This document shows, one piece after another, positions 19,247-27,474 of a stretch of 64,000 nucleotides of DNA. The number at the start of each line of letters is the position of its first letter. The stretch's first letter is position 1. The stretch lies in contig NZ_CP023317.1 of assembly GCF_009497655.1 (NCBI RefSeq), positions 897,501 through 961,500 on the forward strand, read 5' to 3'. The notes beneath the pieces are model-generated. The model was not told the DNA's origin. It did no database searches and saw nothing but the letters and a program-made list of their open reading frames with translations. Both the position numbers and the translations under genes were made by a program. This DNA is from Priestia megaterium. GTDB taxonomy: Bacteria; Bacillota; Bacilli; Bacillales; Bacillaceae_H.

Positions 19247-19302
19247 GCAAGAAAGTGTTACTTATGTAGCAAAAAAATAGTATACATTGGATTTTTTAAA
19301 AT

Positions 19303-19350
19303 AAGCGATTGTGTTCTGTTTCAACAATAACAGTACATTCGCTTTTTTTT
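19303..19350 (+). terminator. Terminator after the flavin reductase gene
   Basis: An imperfect stem-loop closed by AAGCGA/TCGCTT and followed by eight T residues. A second 12-bp stem without a long T-run (arms AAAAGGCAAAAA/TTTTTGCCTTTT) lies at 19398-19428. Confidence 0.75.
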
Positions 19351-19438
19351 ATGAACGAAAAAGTTAATAGAAACCATAATAACAAAATCAATTTACAAAA
19401 AGGCAAAAATGTAAGGTTTTTGCCTTTTATATTTACCA

Positions 19439-19467
19439 TTGAGGAAAAGGGTATTCATTCATATAAT
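19439..19467 (+). promoter_or_regulatory. Sigma-A promoter of the sugar ABC operon
   Basis: TTGAGG, 17-bp spacer, and a perfect TATAAT. The predicted start point is about 125 nt upstream of the binding-protein gene. Confidence 0.7.
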
Positions 19468-19482
19468 TTAGATTAAGTAAAT

Positions 19483-19496
19483 TGTATACGCTTTCA
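19483..19496 (+). promoter_or_regulatory. Near-consensus cre site downstream of the ABC promoter
   Basis: TGTATACGCTTTCA matches the cre consensus at 13 of 14 positions. It sits about 10-20 bp after the predicted start point, where bound CcpA would block elongation. Confidence 0.6.
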
Positions 19497-19597
19497 ATAT
19501 ACAGAATTATTTTTCAATAATTCTATCTAGAAAGAGACGTGAGCGTTTGCAAAAAAACTTGCCACACTAGGAGACGAGATCATAGGAGGGGTATTCA

Positions 19598-20875
19598 TTG
19601 AAACGTTGGTTTAGTTTAATCAGTTTTGCACTCATTTTAACCCTAGTACTTGCAGGATGCGGAGGAAAGTCCGCTAATGAAACAAGTGGTAGCGGTGGAA
19701 AAGAAGTTGTTGCATGGGCTTGGAATATTAACGTACCGGTATTAAAGAAAGCAGCAGCAGAATATCAAAAAGAGAATCCAGGATTTAAATTAAAAGTAGT
19801 GGATATGGGACGTGAAGACGTTTATTCAAAACTAACAACAGGATTGCAGGCTGGCGGAAAAGGTCTTCCTGATATTGTATTAGTAGAAGACGATCGTTTC
19901 CAAGGATATTTGGATGCATTTCCAAAAGCATTTTTAAACCTATCTAAAAAAGGGTTCGATAAGCAAGAAGATAAATTTCCAGAGTTTAAGAAAGCTCTTT
20001 TATCAAAGGATGGGGACATGTACGGCTTCCCGTTTGATGCAGGTCCGACAGGCGTTTTCTACCGCACAGATTACTTTGAAAAAGCAGGCGTAGATCCAAA
20101 CAGCATCAAAACATGGGATGATTATATTGCGGCTGGTAAAAAAATTAAAGAAAAAGTTGGCGTTGATTTACTAGGTTTAGATTTTAATAATGACGATGGC
20201 TTATTCCGAATGGCACTAACGCAGCAAGGTACATTCTATTTTAATAACAAAGGTAAGCTCAATTTAACTTCTAAAGAAGCGAAAAAAGCGATGGAGTTAA
20301 ATAAGAAGTTAAAAGAAGCAGGCATTGTTAAAAATACAGTGGGCTGGGATGCTTCAATCAGTGCTTTAGCAGAAGGTAAAGTAGCAAGTTCACCATCTGG
20401 TGCTTGGCTATCTGGTTCTATTACGCAGCAGGCTCCAGATTTAAAAGGAAAATGGGGAGTATTTTTATTACCTTCGTTTGAAGAAGGAGGCAACCGTGCT
20501 TCTAACTTAGGCGGAAGCAACTATGTGATTTCAGCAAATAGCCAAAAAGCAGATGAAGCGTACAAATTTATGGAATATTTCTCAACAACAGATAAAGTTC
20601 AAGAAGAAGCGATGAAGGGCGGATTATTCCCATCATTAAATACCGTATATTCTTCAAAATTATTCACTGCACAAGATGAGTACTTTAACAATCAGACGAT
20701 TTGGAAAACATTCGCAGATGAAATGAAAGATATTAAGCCGGTTAATTTTACAGGCAATTACTCAGTTGCAAACAGTGAAGCAGTCAAAGCTGTGTCAGAG
20801 GTAACAAATGGTAAGGGCGTTACAGACTCGCTTGAAGCAGCTCAAAAACGCTTAGAAAACCGAATTCAAAAATAA
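19598..20875 (+). CDS. Sugar ABC transporter substrate-binding lipoprotein
   Basis: A 425-residue family-1 extracellular solute-binding protein. The signal peptide ends in the lipobox VLAGC (C21). The mature domain has PDIVLVEDDRFQGYLDAFP, MYGFPFDAGPTGVFYRTDYF and SNLGGSNYVIS. The start is a TTG at 19598 with AGGAGGGG six bases upstream. It captures an oligosaccharide for the two permeases that follow. There is no ABC ATPase gene in the cluster, so a shared ATPase such as MsmX probably energises it. The sugar cannot be assigned from sequence. Confidence 0.9.
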   Translation: MKRWFSLISFALILTLVLAGCGGKSANETSGSGGKEVVAWAWNINVPVLKKAAAEYQKENPGFKLKVVDMGREDVYSKLTTGLQAGGKGLPDIVLVEDDRFQGYLDAFPKAFLNLSKKGFDKQEDKFPEFKKALLSKDGDMYGFPFDAGPTGVFYRTDYFEKAGVDPNSIKTWDDYIAAGKKIKEKVGVDLLGLDFNNDDGLFRMALTQQGTFYFNNKGKLNLTSKEAKKAMELNKKLKEAGIVKNTVGWDASISALAEGKVASSPSGAWLSGSITQQAPDLKGKWGVFLLPSFEEGGNRASNLGGSNYVISANSQKADEAYKFMEYFSTTDKVQEEAMKGGLFPSLNTVYSSKLFTAQDEYFNNQTIWKTFADEMKDIKPVNFTGNYSVANSEAVKAVSEVTNGKGVTDSLEAAQKRLENRIQK

Positions 20876-20884
20876 TCAAGAAGC

Positions 20885-20917
20885 ATAGAAGGTGATTTCT
20901 AGAAAATTGCCTTCTAT
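20885..20917 (+). other. Intercistronic hairpin between binding protein and permease genes
   Basis: Arms ATAGAAGG/CCTTCTAT with a further, mostly paired interior, no strong T-run. Such elements commonly keep the level of binding-protein mRNA above that of the permeases; that role is inferred. Confidence 0.55.
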
Positions 20918-20947
20918 CTCTTCTTCTTGCGGTACTAGGAGGTCATC

Positions 20948-21802
20948 ATGAAGACAAATAAATCATTGCCTTACTTATTTATTGCTCCAGCACTTTTGCT
21001 GTTCGCGCTGTTTACCATCTATCCTATTTTTTCATCGTTTATTCTAAGCTTTCAGAGTATGGAAGGCGGAAAGTATGTATTTACCGGTTTATCAAACTAT
21101 ACACGTTTGCTCGGAGATGATATTTTCTGGAAAGCGCTTGGAAATACGGGGATTATTTTAATCGTTCAAGTACCCGTCATGATTTTATTAGCGCTTTTAC
21201 TAGCTAACGCGTTAAACAGTCAGCTTTTAAGACTAAAAGGTTTTTTCCGAGTTTCATTTTTCTTGCCCGCAGTAACGTCGCTAGTTGCCTATTCTATTTT
21301 GTTTTCAATCATTCTTCAAGATGAAGGAATTATGAATACTATTTTAGGGTTTTTCGGTATCAATGCCATTCAGTGGCTGGGAGATCCTTTCTGGGCTAAA
21401 GTCTCAATCATCGTTGCGATGACTTGGAGATGGACAGGTTATAATATGGTTATTTTTCTAGCAGCTCTTCAAAGTTTATCTCATGAAGTTTACGAAGCAG
21501 CTGATTTAGACGGGGCAAATCGTATTCAAAAGTTTTTCCACGTAACGGTTCCACAATTAAAACCCGTTATCTTGTTTGCTACTATTTTATCAACAATTGG
21601 CACGCTTCAATTGTTTGACGAACCTTTTAACTTAACAAAAGGCGGCCCTGCTGATTCCACGATGACGCTAGGCTTATATATTTATCAAAATGGCTTTAAA
21701 TATTTTGATTTTGGATATGCTTCAGCCATTGCGTACGTTGTTGTATTATTAGTCGGTATTTTAACGTTCTTCCAATTTAAATTTACGGGTGATAAATCAT
21801 GA
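20948..21802 (+). CDS. Sugar ABC transporter permease, MalF/LacF type
   Basis: A 284-residue membrane protein with six hydrophobic segments. The cytoplasmic EAA loop, which contacts the ATPase, is EVYEAADLDGANRIQKFFHV. FIAPALLLFALFTIYPI at the start is typical of the MalF-like partner. AGGAGG precedes the ATG. Its last four bases overlap the start of the second permease gene, implying translational coupling. Confidence 0.92.
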   Translation: MKTNKSLPYLFIAPALLLFALFTIYPIFSSFILSFQSMEGGKYVFTGLSNYTRLLGDDIFWKALGNTGIILIVQVPVMILLALLLANALNSQLLRLKGFFRVSFFLPAVTSLVAYSILFSIILQDEGIMNTILGFFGINAIQWLGDPFWAKVSIIVAMTWRWTGYNMVIFLAALQSLSHEVYEAADLDGANRIQKFFHVTVPQLKPVILFATILSTIGTLQLFDEPFNLTKGGPADSTMTLGLYIYQNGFKYFDFGYASAIAYVVVLLVGILTFFQFKFTGDKS

Positions 21803-22677
21803 GTGTATTAGAGAGAGTAGAAGCAACCGCAGTAGCTACCGTGCCTAAGGTTAAAAAGAAAAGTAACATCATGCGCAAAATAGGATTATACAGCATGCTT
21901 GGGCTGTTCACGATTATCTCTATTTTTCCGTTTTACTGGATGATTATCGGCGCTACGAATGAATCGGGAAAAATGTTTACAAACCCTCCAACGCTGAAGC
22001 CTGGCGATCAATTTATGACAAATCTACAAAATTTAAATGCTTCAATTGATTTAGGGCGGGTCTTTTTTAACTCAGTATTTGTTTCAGTAGTGTATGTGAT
22101 TGTAGCTTTAATGGTTTGTTCTACAGCTGCATATGCGCTATCTAAATTTGAATTTAAAGGACGAAACGCAATTTTTACAACGCTTTTATTGTCCATGATG
22201 ATTCCGTATCAAGCAACGCTCATTCCGCTTTTTCAGCTGATGTCGAATTTTAATTTGCTTGATACGTATTTTGCTCTTATTGTTCCGCAGCTGTGCTTTC
22301 CGTTCGCTATCTTTTTATTACGTCAGAACTTTTTAGCTTTTCCAACGGAACTGATTGAAGCAGCACGTTTGGACGGTGCTGGAGAGATGAGAATCTTTTT
22401 AACCATTGTGCTTCCTTCTATGAAGCCTGCGATGGCTGCAGCAGCTATTTTCTTATTTATGACACAGTGGAATAACTTTATGTGGCCTTTAGTTGCGACT
22501 ACATCAAACGAAATGGCTACATTGCCAGTTGCTCTTTCAAGCTTAATTGGATTATCGATTATTGATTACGGTCAAGTAATGATGGGGGTAACGATTGCCA
22601 CCATTCCAATCATTGTCTTCTTCCTAGCACTTCAGCGTCATTTTATTTCAGGAATGCTTGGAAGTGCAGTAAAATAA
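21799..22677 (+). CDS. Sugar ABC transporter permease, MalG/LacG type
   Basis: A 292-residue membrane protein with six hydrophobic segments after a basic N-terminal tail. The EAA loop reads ELIEAARLDGAGEMRIFLTI. The MalG-like features SIFPFYWMIIGATN and TAAYALSKFEFKGRN are present. It starts inside the preceding gene (ATGA overlap) and is the heterodimer partner of that permease. It is followed immediately by a terminator-bearing repeat. Confidence 0.92.
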   Translation: MSVLERVEATAVATVPKVKKKSNIMRKIGLYSMLGLFTIISIFPFYWMIIGATNESGKMFTNPPTLKPGDQFMTNLQNLNASIDLGRVFFNSVFVSVVYVIVALMVCSTAAYALSKFEFKGRNAIFTTLLLSMMIPYQATLIPLFQLMSNFNLLDTYFALIVPQLCFPFAIFLLRQNFLAFPTELIEAARLDGAGEMRIFLTIVLPSMKPAMAAAAIFLFMTQWNNFMWPLVATTSNEMATLPVALSSLIGLSIIDYGQVMMGVTIATIPIIVFFLALQRHFISGMLGSAVK

Positions 22678-22695
22678 AAAGCAGCAGATGTTGAG

Positions 22696-23027
22696 AAAAA
22701 AGTATGTTAGTTAAAGGAGGATCCGAAAGAATCTGATTGTTGATCGAGAATCAAATTCGTTCGGATTTTTTCCTTTCTAGGATGAACGTAGATTTAATTG
22801 TAGTTAATTGCTTCTAGGTGTTGATTGGAGGGCAAGACGAAGACTCCTGCGGGAAAAGCGGAACAGGTGAGACCCCGCAGGAGCGTAAGCGACGAGGAGG
22901 CTCACCGGCCGCCCGCGGAAAGCAAAGTCTTGCACGGAAATCAACAGCTGTGTAACAAGTAATTCATACTAGTTCAATTTGTTCGTCTTTAGATTGGGTT
23001 GATTTAGCCATAGTTCAATCACTTTCT
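22696..23027 (+). repeat. Composite dispersed repeat, longest copy
   Basis: A modular non-coding element: a degenerate leader, a terminator hairpin (22721-22771), a GATGAACGTAGATTTAAT-type joiner, a 126-bp GC-rich core (22820-22945) and an AT-rich tail to about 23027. The core is bounded by GTTGATT/AATCAAC and then GCAAGAC/GTCTTGC inverted repeats. It contains GACTCCTGCGGG pairing with CCCGCAGGAGC, so it should fold extensively. Related, shortened copies lie at 37636-37810 and 42951-43172. It fills the gap between the ABC operon and the isomerase gene. Confidence 0.8.
22721..22771 (+). terminator. Terminator within the repeat, after the ABC operon
   Basis: A long stem with arms ATCCGAA/TTCGGAT, then GAAT/ATTC and TGATT/AATCA, followed by six T residues, 43 nt after the second permease gene. 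Confidence 0.8.
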
Positions 23028-23048
23028 TAATGAACAGGGGGAGAGAAG

Positions 23049-23783
23049 ATGGGAGAAATACCTGTAGGAGTACAGCTTTATACGCTGCGTGAAGAAACGA
23101 AAAAAGATTTTAAAGGGACGCTTCAAAAAGTAGCTGCTTTAGGATACCAAGGGGTAGAATTTGCAGGGTATGAAGGATATACAGCGCAAGAAGTAAGAGC
23201 GTGGTTAATGGATTTGCAGCTGAAGCCAGCTTCTAGTCATATTCCACTTGAACAATTAGAATCTAATTTAGAGCAAGTGATTCACTTTGAGCAGCAAGTC
23301 GGAAATTCACATATTGTTTGTCCTTATTTAATGCCTGAACGTCAAACGGAAAAAGGGTATTACGAACTTATTGATTCTTTAAATGATATTGATACGTATT
23401 GTAAAAAAGAAGGCATGTCGTTTAGCTATCATCATCATGATTTTGAGCTGAAAAAATTGTCAACCGGAAAGTCAGCTCTCCAAACGATTCTAGAAGAAAC
23501 TGGGGTAAATGTAGAGCTGGACATTTATTGGCTCACTAAAGCAGGCGAAGATCCAGTTGAGTGGATGAAGCACTATCGAAATCGTACGCCTTTTATCCAT
23601 TTAAAAGATATGACAACAGACGGCGAGCAATTCTTTGCTCCTCTTGGTACCGGAGGGGTAAATGTAAAGGCTGTCATGAAAGAAGGCAATAAAGCAGGCG
23701 TAAAATGGTGGATCGTTGAACAAGATCAGTGCATAGAAAATCCTCTTAGCAGTATTAAAAAAAGCTTAGCATATATCAAATAA
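23049..23783 (+). CDS. Sugar phosphate isomerase/epimerase (TIM barrel)
   Basis: A 244-residue xylose-isomerase-like TIM-barrel protein. VQLYTLREE opens strand 1. FSYHHHDFELKKL supplies metal-site histidines, VELDIYWLTKAGEDP a metal-binding aspartate, and FIHLKDM another His/Asp pair. GGGGGAGA precedes the ATG. It probably isomerises a sugar or inositol-type intermediate. Its position after the sugar ABC operon suggests the same pathway, but a terminator-bearing repeat separates them. The substrate is unknown. Confidence 0.85.
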   Translation: MGEIPVGVQLYTLREETKKDFKGTLQKVAALGYQGVEFAGYEGYTAQEVRAWLMDLQLKPASSHIPLEQLESNLEQVIHFEQQVGNSHIVCPYLMPERQTEKGYYELIDSLNDIDTYCKKEGMSFSYHHHDFELKKLSTGKSALQTILEETGVNVELDIYWLTKAGEDPVEWMKHYRNRTPFIHLKDMTTDGEQFFAPLGTGGVNVKAVMKEGNKAGVKWWIVEQDQCIENPLSSIKKSLAYIK

Positions 23784-23816
23784 AAAAAACGAACAGACGC
23801 TGTCTGTTCGTTTTTT
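23784..23816. terminator. Bidirectional terminator between convergent genes
   Basis: A perfect 15-bp stem (inner arms ACGAACAGAC/GTCTGTTCGT) with a 3-nt loop and A/T flanks, shared by the isomerase gene and the minus-strand GNAT-like gene. Confidence 0.9.
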
Positions 23817-24330
23817 ATTGATAAGCTGGAGTCCATTCAATTTCTCCGCACTTATTCGTATAATCAATATTTACTTCAAAGTTATGTTTTTCATAAAAAT
23901 GAATTAATCTTTCGAGATGATCCCAGTCGCGCTCAGCGATATCTCCTTTAATGACATGAACATTTTGATCAACCGCTACTTCTTTTAAATAATTCATACA
24001 TACAGAGCCATATCCCTTATTAGCGGGACCTTTAATATCACCAATAAAAATCGTGTGATTATCTTCATATACGCCATCGATGGCAAAATCCCAAGCCCCT
24101 CTATAGGCTTTTGTGCATTCATTTAGCATAATTTTACATGCGTTTCCGTCATTTTGTGCCGATACAATAACTAACTGATTATCTTCAGGCTGATCGACAC
24201 CGATAACTTCGTACTTTTTAGCAATTTCTTTTAAATTATCCTGCATGCGAAATAGCTGAAACTCTAAATCATCAAGTGTTTCTTTTAGTTCTTCTGCATT
24301 CTGGTTTTTTTCTGTAAGCTGAGTAAACAT
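23815..24330 (-). CDS. GNAT-like N-acetyltransferase domain protein with N-terminal coiled coil
   Basis: 171 residues. The first ~40 form a heptad-like helix (NAEELKETLDDLEFQLFRMQ). The rest looks like a small GNAT fold: TIFIGDIKGPANKGYGSVCM resembles the acetyl-CoA-binding G/A-x-x-G-x-G/A turn, and LIHFYEKHNFEVN matches the C-terminal FYxKxGF motif. GGAAAGGAG precedes the ATG at 24330. The acceptor substrate is unknown. I am fairly confident of the fold, less of catalysis. Confidence 0.65.
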   Translation of the reverse strand: MFTQLTEKNQNAEELKETLDDLEFQLFRMQDNLKEIAKKYEVIGVDQPEDNQLVIVSAQNDGNACKIMLNECTKAYRGAWDFAIDGVYEDNHTIFIGDIKGPANKGYGSVCMNYLKEVAVDQNVHVIKGDIAERDWDHLERLIHFYEKHNFEVNIDYTNKCGEIEWTPAYQ

Positions 24331-24816
24331 TTTATACTCCTTTCCGTCTGTTTTCGGTCTAAACGCGCCTATGACAAAGAGAACACGGTGTATAAAGCGA
24401 AACTTTATTTAGCAAAGTATCTGCCTTAGTAAAAATATAAAAAGGAAAGAACCTGATTTGATTGATCGTTCATCAAAACGGCTGCTTTCCTTAACATTCA
24501 CTTTTAAATTTTTCACAACGTGTATAAGGGTAACAAAGACTCATTAATTTTGTCAATAAGGTTGCAGGTCTATTTGTAAAGAAGATAACAGGACATTTTA
24601 CTTATCTGGAAAGAAAAATAATGAGTGAAAAAAGAATCATTTTAAAGTAAAATCATTGGAGGAAAAGTATGGTTAAAAAGGAATTGCTTTTCATTTGAAA
24701 AAAACATACTTAAAATAAAAGTAAGAAAATATTTCATTTACTTACAAAATATTATAGAAAAATGGATGGAGTAATATGGGGTAAGTGTTAACTATATCGA
24801 ACAAAGGGTGTATAAG
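24331..24816. promoter_or_regulatory. 486-bp gap upstream of the polysaccharide/phosphorelay operon
   Basis: AT-rich and divergent, so it must hold promoters for both flanking genes. I see no clear terminator, riboswitch or operator. A nine-codon ORF with a GGAGG site begins at 24669 (MVKKELLFI); it could be a leader peptide but is too short to support. The operon's ATG at 24817 is preceded by AAAGGGTG. Confidence 0.35.
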
Positions 24817-26424
24817 ATGGATAAATATCAAATTGCATTATTAGCTAATGTGCGTAAGCAGCTGCAAGAGTGGACTGATCAAAATAAAGAAATACCTCAT
24901 GAAGAGGTGTACCGCTTTTTGCATTCAATTTCTGGAACGTCTGCGACTATTGGACTGCATTATTTAGGAGATCGTTCCCGCGCGTTAATGGAAGCTGTTG
25001 AAAAAAAACAGAAAAAAATCTGGGATTACGCGGAGTTGAATACTTTTTTATTAGATATTATTAAAATTTGTTATCAAGATGAAATTCAATCCGCAGAAGA
25101 TATAAATAAACCGATAGAAATCAGTGAACAAACAGCTAGCATTTTACTTGTGGACGACGATCTTTCAATGCTGATGTATTTAAAAGAACAGTTTGAAAAG
25201 CAGGGATGGTACGTATTAGCAACTGCATCTAAAGAAAAAGCTATTACGGCTTTTTACGAATTAAAGCCGGATTGTTTTGTTGTTGATGTACATATGAAAG
25301 ACTGTACAGGCTTTGACATTCTTTCATTTTTACGTGATAAAACAAAGCAACTGTTCGTCCCGATTGTCATGATGAGCGTTGATAATCAAAGAGAGACGCG
25401 TTTGAAGGCTTTTAAATTAGGGGCTGATGACTTCCTTGTTAAACCTTTCGATCTGGAAGAAAGTCTACTTCGAATTGGTCACCATATTGAACGAAAGCAA
25501 ATGTTTAACTCCTATTTAATGTTTGATGAATTAACAGGAGCCTATAACCGAACGTATTTAAAAGAAATCTATAGTCAGCAGCTGTCGAGCTACGACCGCT
25601 TAAAAGATCCTTTTTGTTTAGCGATTTTAGATTTAGATTTCTTTAAAAGAATAAATGATCAGTATGGACATCTTATGGGAGACCGCGTACTGCAAGCATT
25701 TGTAGAGTATATGAAGCATGAAATTCGTCCAACAGATCACATTTTTAGATATGGAGGCGAAGAATTTATTCTTTTACTGCCAAAAACCAATATAAAAGAG
25801 GCAGAAACAGTATTAAATAGACTGTTGGATTCCTTTGTGAAAAAAGTGTTCACACATCAAAGCAATTCGTTTTATTGCAGCTTTTCCGGCGGAGTTGTAG
25901 AAGTTCATAACAATGAATGGCCGTTAGAAAAAGCGCTTCATCAAGCTGATGAAGCATTATATATAGCGAAGGAATCAGGACGTCAAAAAATTGTAGCTTC
26001 TTCTCAAAGCAAGCTGGTTAAAAAGCGAACGCTTCGTATGGCTATTATTGATGATGATTCTATCATTCGAACGATGCTGAAAGAGCTTTTAAGTAAGATT
26101 GATGTAGGAGATCGTTATGAAGTGAAAATAGAAGTGTTTAAAGACGGCATCGAGTTTTTTGAGTCCCAATGGATTCACTCTAGCGATCACTACTTTGTTA
26201 TTTTAGATGGAATGATGCCTAAGATGGATGGCTTAGAAGTGCTGCAAAAATTAAGGCAGCAGAAACGTCACGATCAGTACACGGTTATTATGCTTACATC
26301 ACGAAACAGCGAACAAGATATTCAAAGAGCATTAGAACTTGGGGCAGACGATTACATGACAAAGCCATTTAAGTTAATGGAGCTTGAAGCGCGCGTACGT
26401 CATTTAATGAAGAAGGTGAAATAA
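24817..26424 (+). CDS. Diguanylate cyclase with HPt, two receiver domains and GGDEF
   Basis: A 535-residue cytoplasmic signalling protein with an unusual order. It begins with an HPt-like domain (phospho-histidine candidate H36 in FLHSISGTSATIGL). Receiver 1 has D157 in CFVVDVHM and a DD pair in ILLVDDD. The GGDEF domain has an intact GGEEF at 313-317 and an inhibitory-site RPTD at 304-307, exactly five residues upstream. Receiver 2 has D464 in VILDGMMP. It should make cyclic di-GMP under phosphorelay control. The ATG at 24817 is chosen because AAAGGGTG precedes it. It is the first gene of a six-gene operon. Confidence 0.9.
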   Translation: MDKYQIALLANVRKQLQEWTDQNKEIPHEEVYRFLHSISGTSATIGLHYLGDRSRALMEAVEKKQKKIWDYAELNTFLLDIIKICYQDEIQSAEDINKPIEISEQTASILLVDDDLSMLMYLKEQFEKQGWYVLATASKEKAITAFYELKPDCFVVDVHMKDCTGFDILSFLRDKTKQLFVPIVMMSVDNQRETRLKAFKLGADDFLVKPFDLEESLLRIGHHIERKQMFNSYLMFDELTGAYNRTYLKEIYSQQLSSYDRLKDPFCLAILDLDFFKRINDQYGHLMGDRVLQAFVEYMKHEIRPTDHIFRYGGEEFILLLPKTNIKEAETVLNRLLDSFVKKVFTHQSNSFYCSFSGGVVEVHNNEWPLEKALHQADEALYIAKESGRQKIVASSQSKLVKKRTLRMAIIDDDSIIRTMLKELLSKIDVGDRYEVKIEVFKDGIEFFESQWIHSSDHYFVILDGMMPKMDGLEVLQKLRQQKRHDQYTVIMLTSRNSEQDIQRALELGADDYMTKPFKLMELEARVRHLMKKVK

Positions 26425-27474
26425 ATGGGGATGTCAATTCAAGTGGTATATATCTTATTTGGCGGATTGCTATTGCTGTTGGTTTGTTTTCTAAGTTATT
26501 TACTTATTCAAAAAGCGCGTTTAAACGCTTTCCGGGCAAAAGTAGAATCCTATAAAGATAGTATAAAAGAATCTCTTTTTATTTATTTATACAGAAAAGA
26601 TGAAGAACATCGGATAGAGCCTAAAAATAAAATAGAGCTGGCGGGTGTAGAGGAACTATTGAGCGGTTTTTCTGCAGCTGTGCAAGGTGATGACATTCGA
26701 AATAACATCACGCTCTATGCGGAGAAGGTTTTTACACCCAAATATAAAAAAGAGCTGCATCATTCTAGGTGGAGTGTCAGAATGAATGCCCTTTATGCTA
26801 TTGAAGATTTTGGTCTTACTACGCTAACAGACCAATTAGTAGAAATGTATGAGAAAAAAAATAGTACAGCGGCTGAAAAAAATCAAATTTTAAAGATTTT
26901 AGTTAAGCTAAACCGTCCTGAGTTTGTTATATACATGACGAATGCCTCTAAACCGCTGTCTGAATTTATGTACCGCTCTTTGTTTGGAACTATGAACAGT
27001 GAGCAGTTTCAGCAATTTATTAATAAATTTGAAGACCTGCAAGAAGAAATTCAGCTACCACTTATCGATATGGTCGGTATCAATCATAAGTTAGAGTATA
27101 TCGATTTCTTAAAAATGCACATGAAAAGTTCATCAGAAGAACTGCGAATTCGTTCGTTGAAATCACTTAACGCTTTATCTTTTCCATTAAAAGTAGAGGA
27201 GCTCACGAAACATCTTCAATCAGATATGTGGCAAGAGAGAATGATGGCTACCAAACTAGTAGGCAAAACGAGAGATGAGAAGGGATTGTCACTTCTCGAG
27301 CAGTCGCTGAAAGATTCTCATTTTCTTGTGCGCTCGAATGCTGCTCAGTCAATGATGAAAATCCCAACGGGTACAGAATACTTAGTTCATGTATATGAAA
27401 CGACTGATGACAAGTTTTCGAAAGATATGGCAGCAGAATGGCTTGAAAAGGGAGGAATTACGGTTGTGGAATAG
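26425..27474 (+). CDS. Membrane-anchored HEAT-repeat protein
   Basis: 349 residues. An N-terminal membrane segment (about 6-28, VVYILFGGLLLLLVCFLSYL) is followed by a cytoplasmic alpha-solenoid. HEAT-like repeats are recognisable in WSVRMNALYAIEDFG, LRIRSLKSLNAL and FLVRSNAAQSMMKI. It starts directly after the cyclase stop and overlaps the glycosyltransferase gene by 11 nt. It is probably a scaffold or regulator of the synthase; no enzymatic motif is visible. Confidence 0.8.
   Translation: MGMSIQVVYILFGGLLLLLVCFLSYLLIQKARLNAFRAKVESYKDSIKESLFIYLYRKDEEHRIEPKNKIELAGVEELLSGFSAAVQGDDIRNNITLYAEKVFTPKYKKELHHSRWSVRMNALYAIEDFGLTTLTDQLVEMYEKKNSTAAEKNQILKILVKLNRPEFVIYMTNASKPLSEFMYRSLFGTMNSEQFQQFINKFEDLQEEIQLPLIDMVGINHKLEYIDFLKMHMKSSSEELRIRSLKSLNALSFPLKVEELTKHLQSDMWQERMMATKLVGKTRDEKGLSLLEQSLKDSHFLVRSNAAQSMMKIPTGTEYLVHVYETTDDKFSKDMAAEWLEKGGITVVE

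Noticed and set aside
22820-22945. Insertion sequence or CRISPR at the GC-rich repeat
   Set aside because: No transposase ORF, no target duplication that I can see, and no regular spacers; it is a single foldable unit found in partial copies elsewhere.
24669-24698. Nine-codon ORF with a GGAGG site upstream of the cyclase gene
   Set aside because: Too short to support; noted only as a possible leader peptide.
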